DNA of 64,000 bases, taken from contig UESW01004382.1 in NCBI GenBank assembly GCA_900491605.1, positions 348,696 through 412,695 on the forward strand. The letters are read 5' to 3'. A model generated the notes under the pieces. It saw nothing but the letters and a program-made list of their open reading frames with translations. It was not told the DNA's origin and ran no database searches. Positions 54,870-64,000 of this stretch are shown here, piece by piece. The stretch comes from Calamus simplicifolius (lineage: Eukaryota; Streptophyta; Magnoliopsida; Arecales; Arecaceae). The position numbers and the translations under genes were made by a program. Position 1 is the first letter of the stretch. Every line of letters begins with the position of its first letter.

Positions 54870-56160
54870 AATAAAGGAGGATGAAGCATGAATCAACAGC
54901 CTAGTGATGTTATCTGATTTGCATGTGAAAAAAAAATGTTTGGAGCCACAAAAGTCTAAGGAGGATAAAGATTATTTTACAATGCCCTTTTATGTTTTTT
55001 TTTATAAATACGATCAAATCGTAAATACTATAAAACATGATTATAATATACATTTTATTACATTGCACTTTTATATCTTTTTTTAAAAAATGATTAAAAC
55101 AAAACCATTAATTTAGTAAAGGATGCTTTGATTATTGAACTCATGTGACCAATTGAACTAGATACCAAGAGATTAATGTCATCTTCGGTTTTAAGCTTGT
55201 TTCCTTTCCCTCCCATCTTGTTCGGTTCCCTAAAGACTCATCTCAACATATCCATAGATGATGAAATTATAAATTAAAATTTTCTTTAAATCTTAAAATA
55301 GATAGTGCAAAAGAAAATGTAGCCACGTGTTCCTCTTCTTTACCCAAATTTTTTTTTTTCGATGCAGACATTTATGAGTGCTCGGCCCTCATCGTTGGTA
55401 GTGCTTCCTTCCTTGTCATCAGCAATCTCATTTTCTTAAAATAAAACTTTTAAAACCAAATAATTAATATTGCTCAAGTAAAAGAATATAAGATTTTAAA
55501 CTTTCTGTTGGCGACGGCATACTTTTATGTTTTACAAAAATAGACTGAACATAATTCAAAATAAATGACTAATGCAAATTCAAATAAAGTGTATTTTGTA
55601 TAAAACAAAGATGGCATAAACAAAGTATAAATTCAAAATGTTTTTTTTTAATATTTTAAATAGACCAAGGCAATTATAGTGGCCCAACTCTATATTAGGC
55701 TAGGCCTCATGGAATAGGCCTCATGGTATCAAACTAGTGGATGATATATTCTCCAAAACAAAATATTGAAATCCAACTGATTTATTAAGAAAAGAATCAC
55801 CGTAAAATTTTGACACTTGTAGATATCCACGTAAAATTTGAAAACAAAACAAGACCACAATGGATGCTGAGGGGAGATAATTATACCAGAAGTACATGAA
55901 CTTATTTTGGGATTTCAATTAGAAGGGAGATAATCATACCAAAAGTACATGAATTTATTTTGGGATTTCAATTGAGTCCTTATTATTTTTTCCTTAATTG
56001 AGAATGCTAACTCATAAAATTTATTCAACAAAGTATAATTTTTATGGCTATCAATGGTGACTTGATGGATTGTTTTAACACTGAATTGATGCTTATATAG
56101 TGCTAATATTAGTGAAGGATGAAAAAAATGAAAGGAAAAACTTTCACCATTTTCTAGCTC
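54870..56160. other. Intergenic AT-rich DNA
   Basis: No gene. A ~55-bp near-duplicate (GAGATAATTATACCAGAAGT / GAGATAATCATACCAAAAGT followed by ACATGAA and TTATTTTGGGATTTCAATT) occurs at about 55873 and 55926. Confidence 0.5.
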
Positions 56161-56170
56161 TCATCATTTG

Positions 56171-56905
56171 AGGCCATTTGGTTAATCACCATAGTGATTT
56201 TTTTTTGTCATAAGATCACTAATGATAGGATCATTAGTGATAGGAGCACTGGTGATCCAACATCATCCCATTTGATATGAAATATTTTAATCAAATATTA
56301 CTAGTGATCATGGATCATTATGTTTGGTATATCATAGAAATAAAAAATCACAATGAATGCAATACCAATAATACCCTTAAAAACTTATTTGCATAATATA
56401 TATATATACATATTATATTACTATTATTAAACTTTATAATATATTATGTACAAATTATATATTATAATATAATATAATAAGATTAATAATAATACTATAA
56501 ATACATACTATATTTTTTACATAAAAAATATATATAATCATATAACATTAATTATATATATAATATTAACTATTATATATTGTATTAATTGCAAAAGTTA
56601 TAATATATTACACTAGTATTATACTATTATAATAATAATATAATTATTAATAATATATATTATATATTTATAATATTATAAAATACTATATTACATTATA
56701 TTATTATAATATAGGGGGAGAGATCAACAAATATAGAGACAAAGTTCATATATTTTGGTGCAAAATTCCATCACCATCATGAGCTAACATTATCAATCTC
56801 TTGGATTGGATTAAGATTATTCCCTTAGATAGTGATCTTAATCCCAAAATGATAAAAATCATTACCAAATTATGGATGCCAAATAGAGCGATCTTATCAT
56901 CAGTG
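56171..56905. mobile_element. Possible MITE with a (TA)-rich core
   Basis: Ends GGCCATTTGGTTAATCACCA (left) and, reverse-complemented on the right, GCTCTATTTGGCATCCATAA share ATTTGG and similar following bases. The core 56395-56715 is almost pure A/T. No ORF. Terminal similarity is weak and no target duplication was confirmed. Confidence 0.35.
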
Positions 56906-57224
56906 ATCTTTCAAAGATCAGCCTCAATGTCTATCATCTACCATGCTTAGGAGGACAATCTATCAAGTCATGATTGATAACCACTAAAAATATATTTGAT
57001 TGAATAATTTTTTTATGAGTTGTTATACTCAATTGAAAAAAAAAAATACATTGACTCAATTGAAAATCCAAATAAATTAATGTACTCCTAAAGTGACTAT
57101 CCCTAAAAATAAACTTAACCTCCCCTTTTTACTCTTCTCACCTCCTTCATTTCTTTTTATAGAGATCAAGAATTGAAGTCTAATTTTAGTTTTAAGCCAA
57201 GTATGAGACATTGTTGAATTTCAA

Positions 57225-57879
57225 TTAAACTTGTAAATGGGTCGGGTCGACCTATGACATAACTCAATCTCAACCTGATCCATGGATTTATGGGTTGGGT
57301 TAAGTTTGAAAATTAAACTTGATCTAAATTTTAGATCAAATCTAAGCCTTGTATTTTTTAACTCAATCCATGACCCAACCCGGCTCATAACTCATTCGGA
57401 TCTAATCGAGTCAATAGAAAAAAGATTCGACCCTACCCAAATGCAATCTAACCTAACCCATAAACATTAATAAATAAATCTTATTTTCTTTAATTATATT
57501 TACTATTTTACTGAATGAACTCTTATTTAAGCTAATTCCTATTTTTATCTTAAGAATTAGATCTTCTCTCATCTTTTTCACTTAACTATATCTAAATCTT
57601 CATATTTTATTATATATTCGGGTATATTCTTATTTATAATACCTTTAAGCATATCTTTTTAAAGATTGATCAATTACTTAAATAGAATTAAAAGTTTTTA
57701 AATAATAATTAAAGTTTAAGTTATTGTTTTAATCTTAATATAACAATTAAAGTTTAAATTATTATTTTAATCTTATTTAAAATTTTTAATGGCTTCATAT
57801 TTAATTATCATTTACTAAATTTTAGCTATAAAATAATAGCTAGAAGCTTGACTAAAATGCAGACATGACCTAGCCCGAT
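57225..57879. repeat. Dispersed non-coding repeat, copy B (cut by a Sirevirus insertion)
   Basis: Second copy of the repeat at 1671-2415, in the same orientation. It begins GGGTCGGGTCGACC and is interrupted at 57879 by the Sirevirus LTR, right after ACATGACCTAGCCCGAT. Copy A is continuous past the equivalent point. Confidence 0.55.
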
Positions 57880-60322
57880 TGTAGCCCAGATGTAGCAACC
57901 CAAGAGGGGGATGAATTGGGTTATTAAAAATTACTTACTAACACATATATATGCTTTAACCCTAATTCAAATTTACTTGGCAGCAGTGTAGTGAAGTGCA
58001 TAGAATAATAACACAGATAATCAAGCAACCATAAATACAAGAGAATTTATAGTGGTTCGGTGCTAAACCCAGCACCTACGTCCACTCCTAAAACCTTTGG
58101 AAATTTTACTCTAATCGTATCATAACGATTACAACCTCTAGCCTTCCCTGGCTAGCCCTCTTGTTTATACAGCATAAGGCAGCCAAACCCCTAGCCTTTC
58201 TGGCTAGTCCTCTTATTTAACGGCACAAGAAGCCAACCCCTAGCCTTACCCGGCTAGTCCTCTTGTTTAATGGCACAAGGAAGCCAACAAGAACCAAGGG
58301 TTAACTCTAACCCTTATACAAAGGTTCAGAATAAATAAGAATAAGTAGCTCCTACAATGAGCAAATATTCAAATATACTTTACAATTTTGAAGCAACTCC
58401 TCAGCAATAAATGAAGAACTTCGAGGTAGCTGAAGCTTTGATTGCTTGATGGCTTTAATTGATTGGACGACCTTTGAGCAATGAATGATCTTCAACTTCA
58501 AAGCACACCAAATTTCTCTTCAACACTCCAAAGAATATGCAATAAAAGCTCTTTTTTTGGATTTCTTTCTCTTGATTTTTTCTTTTCAGATTCATCATTT
58601 TGTTCCTCTAATCACAGCTATTTATAAGCATCCACAACAAAAATATCCGTTAGATACATTTGAAACAAATGGAAAGTAAAACGGGAAGAAAAGTTAATCA
58701 TTGAGATTATTTCCCTTAAGCATTGAATGCACTGAATCCATTTGAGGAAGAAGATCTCTGCCATAATCCAAGAGATCAAAAGTTAGTATAGATGAAAATA
58801 GAAATTAATTAAGAGGAGAGAGAGTAAGAGAGAAAGCATGCCCAAATAACAAAGAGGTAGCTGACTGGAGTTAATTCCAGGTAGTTGGCAATCTTGAAGA
58901 TGCTCGGGCAAGATGAAGAATAAATACACAAGCTAGCTAAGCAGCTAGCTAATTTGAAATCTCATGGCAAATTGGGAAAGGTATCAGCCACATAAGGTAA
59001 GGTAGTTAGCTATCTAGTTAACTAACCAAAAAGGTCTCACGACATGAAGCTTGTCCCAGGGAGAGTAGCTAACTCCTTAGCTAGCTCACCACAAAGTCAA
59101 ACAACCAGGAGATAAAGGCAAGATGCATTAGTTAGCTCTCTAGCTAACTAAGCCATAAAGTAGTTAGCTTACTAGCTAACTAAGCAAGAAGTAGTTAGCT
59201 ATTCAGCTAACCAAGTAGGCATCCAACAATCAGGAGAATAGAAGCCATAACAAGATAGTTAGCTCTTCAGCTAACTAGAAAACAAAGGCTCTCGGCTTGG
59301 AGGTGGAAACGACCATCAACAGAAGATAAGTTAGCTCTTTAGCTAACTGAGCAAGAAGTAGTTAGCTCTCCAGCTAACTAAGCTCAAAAGATCATGGCAA
59401 GAAGAAACCGTCCATCCATTATAGCTAGCTCCCTAGCTGGCTAAGAAAAGTGTCCATGCGGCCAAGAGAAGGATAGTTAGCTCTCTAGCTAATTAAGCCA
59501 CAAGATAGTCAACTCTTCAGCTAACTAGAGAATGAATCCACATGGCTTAAAAAGTGATAGTTAGCTCTCCAGCTAACTAGGAATAGCACCCGCTCGGCTT
59601 TGGAGAAACCTGTGAAAAATAGTTAGCTAGCAAAGAAAAGCAGTTAGCTATTAAGGCAAAGTAGCTAACTAACAGGGTATGCTAGCTATCTAAGAGAAGC
59701 ATCAGCTAGTCACCAGTTAGCTAAAAATAAGAGACGTTTGACCAAGCAAAGTATCAGGGAAAGATAGTTAACTAGAAATGAAGCCAGCTAGCTAAGAGGA
59801 AGGACGAGTTAGCTAATCAGCTAACTGGCAGCTCAGAGAACATTCAAACAGTAGTTAACTAAAATGGAAATCCAGCTAGCTCATAAAGAGGCCAAGCTAG
59901 CTCACCAACTAACTTAAAATAAGCATGGCTCGGCTAGCAAGGATAGCAGGAAAGATAGCTAGCTAAAATAGAATACCAGCTAGCCAAGGAAGGGCCAGCT
60001 AGCTATGTAGCTAACTAAAATGAGAAGCATTCAGCCTGGCCATAGAGATAAAGTGTCAGTTAGCTAACGGATGTGTCAACTAGCTAGACAGAAGGATAAG
60101 CTAGCTAACTTGTTAACTCCCAAGATAAATCACACGGCCAAGGCAACAAGAAATCAATTAGATAGCTTCAGGTATTAAATAAAAATGAAATATACTCCCT
60201 TATGATTTTTGCTTGATAACACTTAGTTGAAAAACATCTATACTTCCTGCATCAAGCTTAACAAATAGAATTAGTCTTTGCTTAATTATTTTGTAAGCAT
60301 CAAAATCAATCTAGGGTCAACA
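57880..60322 (-). repeat. 3' LTR of the Sirevirus-type element (2443 bp)
   Basis: On the minus strand it starts TGTTGACCCTAGATTG and ends ACATCTGGGCTACA. The 3' quarter shares GCACCGAACCACTATAAAT with the LTR ending at 29493, probably the TATA box/transcription start region (plus coordinates near 58040-58060). A three-fold GGCTAG...CTCTTGTTT repeat lies at 58138-58290. The U3 part is filled by the palindrome array below. Confidence 0.88.
58850..60110. repeat. Array of about 20 AGCT-centred imperfect palindromes
   Basis: Units like TAGTTAGCTCTCCAGCTAAC followed by T occur every 30-70 bp, e.g. near 59128, 59160, 59190, 59252, 59330, 59358, 59470 and 59550. Each has arms AGTTAGCT and AGCTAACT separated by 4-6 bases (CTCC, CTTC, ATTC, TTACT). 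Spacers between units differ, so selection or repeated expansion maintained the hairpin rather than the spacer. It lies in the U3 half of the Sirevirus LTR. Confidence 0.93.
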
Positions 60323-60337
60323 ATCTTCCCCTTTTTG
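60323..60337 (-). promoter_or_regulatory. Polypurine tract of the Sirevirus-type element
   Basis: Minus-strand CATCAAAAAGGGGAAGAT directly precedes the LTR start TGTTGACC. Confidence 0.85.
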
Positions 60338-60760
60338 ATGATGAAAAACCCTTAAGCATGCAAAGAAGAAGTATAGAAAATATTTTGAATAAACAGGAAT
60401 GTAAACAGGAATACAACATAATCTCCCCTATCAATTTGAATAATTAAACTCCCCTGAATATATGGAGTTATTTCTTTTCTCCATTACCTCAATGTATGCA
60501 ATATTCTTCTCCCTTTTTATTATTGATCAAAAAGATGATTGAAGAAACTTGCAATAAATCAAAGCATAAACATCAAGATAAGGTGAAAACTACATTCATA
60601 CTTCAAAACATTAATACAAAACATTTAAGTGTCAAGCTTAACAATAGAAAGGAAAGTTATTACAGATATTACAAGAACATAGTTTTAAGTCATACAACAC
60701 AAAGTCTTAAAATTCAACATAAGGCAAAGTTTTAAACATTCATCAATGATTACAAGGTAG

Positions 60761-62326
60761 TCATTTCTCATCATCGGAAGAAATTTGCACAGAAGATTCA
60801 TTTGATTTTCTGGAGGGTCCTGGCTTGTCTTGTGAAGGTTGAGTTGGAGGAGACCATAGATGAGGATGTAAAAATGAAGCATCTGGAGCTGATGAAGCAG
60901 AGGGAGCAATGTAGGTTTCCACAAGTCGGCTCAGCCTAGAAAGAGATGCAGACCAGTGATCAATTGCATTTGTTGCATCTCGAGTCTGGCTCTCATTGGT
61001 TCTCATATGATATTCTACCCATTCGGCTTTGGTCTCAAAATTTTCAACTTTAGTTTTTAAGAAATTGATTTCCTTCAAGATCCAATCAAGATAGACTCAT
61101 TATGGTGAAAAACTCGCCCATTCAAATATTGACATCATGGACAAGTTGGCTTTGAATGATTTTGAATTGAGAGAGAGTCTCGAAAACGGATGAGATGTGG
61201 GGTACAATAGTTTGATCATTGACAAAAGAAGCACTGTCTCTAGAACTTCGACTGGACTGAGCAATAGATAATTCATGAATAATTTGTTGAATCTGTTCTT
61301 CACAGATTCGGACAGTAGAAGGAATAGGAGTAGGGTTTTTTCATTACGATAAGAGGTACCAGGAGCACTTACATCAGGTGGTTCAGTTAAGAATGGATTT
61401 TGATCATTCATGGCAGCAAGGTAAGGATTTGGTTGATGGAAGTCAAAATTAAAGAAATTTTGAGGAGAACAGACAGGTTGAGGCTGGTTAGGTGGTGGCA
61501 AAGAGCTTGATTGACTAGTTCTAGATCTAATCTTAAGCCAAACACCATCCCTTTTGGCATAGTCCATTCGGTGTAGGGAGTGAGCATTGAACACGTCAGT
61601 GTGACGTAATGCTACAACAGTTTCTCCTTTAAGTTTTATATTAAAAAACTCAAAAATGTACATGAGAAACATCCCATATGGCAAAGCAGCCTTGGACCTA
61701 CATAGGGATTCTTTCATAATGGTCATTATCAGGTCAGGGAGGTCTACAGGAGTTTCAATAAGAATGTCATACATTATACAGATGTCATGATCAGTGACAA
61801 CATTAAACGAACCAGCACGTGGAGCAAGAATCTTGGCTATAATACTGTGAATCAATCTATTTTCAACTGACAACATGTTAGCATCAAGAGTTTCTATATT
61901 ACTTGATTCATTATCGTCTATGTCTAGGATCATACCAATTTTATAATCTCTTTCGCTAGGAAGGATTTCTAGGATACCATCAAAGGAATGTTTAAAGGAG
62001 AACCTAGTATTTTTCAATCAAGGTCAATCCTAGTTTTCTTCAAGTAGGAGAAATGGTTCCACTACCAAAGGTAATATTCTCATAAAACTCTTAATTAACT
62101 CAGGGTAAATTGGCCTTTTGGTAGATAAGAGATTTTTCCAACCTTGACTAGCAAAGAGTTCCCCTATCTTAAAGTTTTCTTGATCTAGGAAGTTAAAGTC
62201 TACTAACCTGCCATGAGCAAATGACTTGGCGGTGATAAGGGTGTTGATATGAGAAGAAGATGAGGAAGACTTCCTTCGAAGATCAGAACAATCGTCATTC
62301 CTTAGATTGCCTTCTTCTTAGGAGCC
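60761..62326 (-). pseudogene. Env-like ORF of the Sirevirus (function unproven)
   Basis: A degenerate start MAPKKKAI then stop lies at 62326. The main open stretch (62017-61100) contains GILEILPSERDYKIGMILDI, ENRLIHSIIAKILAPRAGSF, HDICIMYDILIETPVDLPDL and ALPYGMFLMYIFEFF. These match a domain common in plant retroelement extra ORFs (a putative plant transposon protein domain). A short gap with stops follows. The C-terminal piece (61078-60761) has a heptad-like KEINFLKTKVENFETKAEWV and a Pro/Ser-rich acidic end. No signal peptide or convincing fusion segment is seen. Whether such ORFs were ever envelope proteins is unproven. Three or more breaks make it inactive. Confidence 0.65.
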
Positions 62327-62838
62327 ATCAACAATCTTCTTGAAGAAGTAGGAAAGTAGGAAAGATCTTGAGGAGGACACATGTGAAAGAGAGATGAGAA
62401 GACGGTTGGATAGGAGAAGGAACCGTTGAATGAGAAGAGGAATTCCAAGAGAAGCCGGTTGGTGAAAGTTTATATAGGAGGGATTCCAAGAGAGTTAACT
62501 GGCCAGGTGACTGCTAGGTTGCCTGGTTGGTTAACTACCTTAAAGAGAATAAAGAGAGATAGAGTGGCCGGTTGGTAGGAATTAATGTAAAAAGGTTTCA
62601 TGCGTCAAGGAGGGATTTAAAGAGCAGTTAACTTTCAGCTAACTGACACACTCAAAGATAGGTACAATAAATCCAATCGAAAAGTTATTCCATTAGTAGA
62701 TTTGATTGAGAGTGATGAGAGATATGATGCAACACATGATAAATATGATTTTTCAATTTTAATGTCAAGAGGTAATTAAAATGATTCATTAAATGGTTGG
62801 ATCAAGCATACCAAGTTCTCTTCTAAATTCATAAAATT

Positions 62839-64000
62839 TCAATTCATAAAGGATTTGGTAAAAATATCTGCAAGTTGATTTTCAGTGCTTATAAATTTAA
62901 TTACAACATTTCCATTATTTACATGATCTCTAATGAAATGATGTCTAATTTCAATATGTTTTGTTCTTGAATGTTGTATAGGATTTTTAGTTAAGCAGAT
63001 TGCACTTGTATTATCATATTTTATCGGTATGGCTTTTTGTTTAATGCCATAATCTTCTAGTTGCTGCTTAATCCATAAGATTTGAGCACAGCAACTTCCA
63101 GCTGCAATGTATTCGGCCTCGGCCGTAGACAATGCTATTGAAGTTTGCTTTTTGCTAAACCATGAAATTAAGTTAGCACCTAGAAACTGACAAGTTCCGC
63201 TTGTTGATTTTCTATCCAATTTACATCCAGCAAAATCAGAATCAGTGTAACCTATTAAGTCAATGCTAGATTGTTTGTCATACCATAAACCTAAATTCAC
63301 TATTCCATTCAAATATTTAAATATTCTTTTAACCACAAGCAAGTGTAATTCTTTAGGATTAGCTTGAAATCTAGCACACATGCAAACATTGAATAAAATA
63401 TCTGGTCTACTAGCAGTTAAATATAACAATGATCCTATCATGCCTCTATATAATTTCAAATCAACAGACTTTTCAGTATTATTAGATTCAAGTCTACACG
63501 ATGAGCTCATAGGGGTACCAATGCTTTTTGATGTCTCCATGCCAAACTTTTTGATTATTTCTTTGATATACTTGGATTGGCTTATGAAGATCCCATCTTT
63601 ACTTTGTTTGATTTATAGTCGAGAAAGTAGTTTAGTTCTTCCATCATACTCATCTCGAACTCTCCCTGCATAAGCTTAACAAAATCCTTGCACAAAGAAT
63701 CATTAGTGGCACCGAATATGATATCATCAACATAGATTTGAATAATTAATATATCACTATTTTATCTTTTAATAAATAATGTTGTATCCATGTTTCCTTG
63801 AATAAATTCATTACTGATCAAGAATTTACTTAATCTTTCATACCAAGCCCGGATGCTTGTTTCAAACCATATAAAGCTTTGTTCAACTTAAATACGTGAT
63901 TTGAAAACAAGTGATTTCAAAGCCGGGTGGCTGTTCCAAAAAACTTGTTCAGCAATGTATCCATTTAAGAAAGCGCTTTTAACATCCATTTGATATAGTT
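62839..64000 (-). pseudogene. pol: Sirevirus Pol fragment: RT C-terminal part and RNase H (runs off the window)
   Basis: Minus strand. The edge holds the RT phrase with DVKSAFLNG, then ALYGLKQAS, then IQIYVDDIIFGATNDSLCKD with the catalytic YVDD, then EELNYFLG and SQSKYIKEIIKKFG; several frame changes occur here (63541-64000). From 63540 the frame is open for 233 codons: GSLLYLTASRPDI, RNase H GYTDSDFAG, LSTAEAEYIAA and YDNTSAICL (usually CDN; Cys is Tyr here), ending QLADIFTKSFMN at 62839. These are copia RT/RNase H signatures. Enzymatic function is lost overall. Confidence 0.9.

Larger units (their letters stand above)
57880..64000 (-). mobile_element. Sirevirus-type Ty1/copia element, minus strand, 5' part outside the window
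   Basis: Read on the minus strand: RT and RNase H (64000-62839), a spacer, an env-like ORF (62326-60761), a polypurine tract (60337-60323) and a 2443-bp 3' LTR (60322-57880). An extra ORF between RNase H and the 3' LTR is the hallmark of env-like-carrying Sireviruses. The 5' LTR, gag, protease and integrase lie beyond the edge. Stops and frameshifts in RT and in the env-like region show it is decayed. The 5 bp at the LTR end are CCGAT. Confidence 0.88.

Noticed and set aside
56395..56715. AT-only stretch as origin, centromeric satellite or scaffold attachment site
   Set aside because: Simple A/T sequence within a possible MITE; no specific motif supports these roles.
58850..60110. CRISPR-like array
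   Set aside because: Repeats are short imperfect palindromes with irregular spacing inside an LTR of a plant element; no CRISPR biology applies.
60496..60924. 79-codon ORFs on both strands beside the env-like region
   Set aside because: They overlap the C-terminal env-like frame or untranslated sequence and show no family motif.

Overview
This is nuclear DNA of a flowering plant, probably a monocot; a palm is my best guess, but it is not proven here. The evidence is AT-rich, intron-bearing sequence packed with nested LTR retrotransposons (Ty1/copia including Sirevirus-type, and Ty3/gypsy), plant L1 and RTE LINEs, a CACTA DNA transposon, a TRIM and MITE-like repeats. I see no intact conventional protein gene, tRNA or rRNA. 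The coding signals are decayed mobile-element proteins and fragments of host genes.

Layout. 1-8 kb: AT-rich intergenic DNA with a dispersed repeat, a 118-bp RTE-derived SINE-like insertion (1943-2060) and a promoter / 5'-UTR exon / intron / 50-codon ORF block (3.83-5.14 kb). 8.18-15.34 kb: a chimeric Ty1/copia insertion with its target duplication TTATG, a normal 3' LTR, but only 20 bp of its 5' LTR. 15.3-19.2 kb: no recognisable gene. 19.2-24.9 kb: a mosaic of an AHL (PPC-domain) pseudogene, a diverged second copy of the 4-5 kb intron block, a 3.1-kb CACTA element inside that copy, and an IDD zinc-finger gene fragment. The CACTA element carries pieces of an OPT oligopeptide transporter, an RMA-type RING E3 ligase, an LRR receptor kinase and an unknown first exon. 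The uninterrupted paralogue at 4.7 kb gives the exact empty site.

25-38 kb: nested retroelements. These are a Ty3/gypsy deletion derivative, a Sirevirus-type LTR rich in tandem repeats, an old minus-strand LTR, and inside that LTR a nearly full-length Ty1/copia (29889-36536) with both LTRs and a primer-binding site. 39-41.5 kb: a hAT-like MITE and a 5'-truncated L1 LINE. 43.7-44.25 kb: a complete TRIM with perfect target duplication. 45.96-49.17 kb: a full-length but mutated RTE LINE with a 17-bp target duplication. 49.7-52.6 kb: a truncated Sirevirus LTR plus gag, next to a minus-strand gypsy-type gag-like pseudogene. 57.2-64 kb: a second copy of the dispersed repeat, cut by a minus-strand Sirevirus whose 2.4-kb 3' LTR holds a striking array of AGCT-centred palindromes; its env-like ORF and RT/RNase H run off the window.

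Functionally the window is a record of transposition. Autonomous families (RTE, copia, CACTA) sit beside the non-autonomous products they probably mobilised (short RTE derivative, TRIM, gene-capturing CACTA). Boundaries supported by target duplications are reliable; lineage names and ages are inferences from motifs read by eye.
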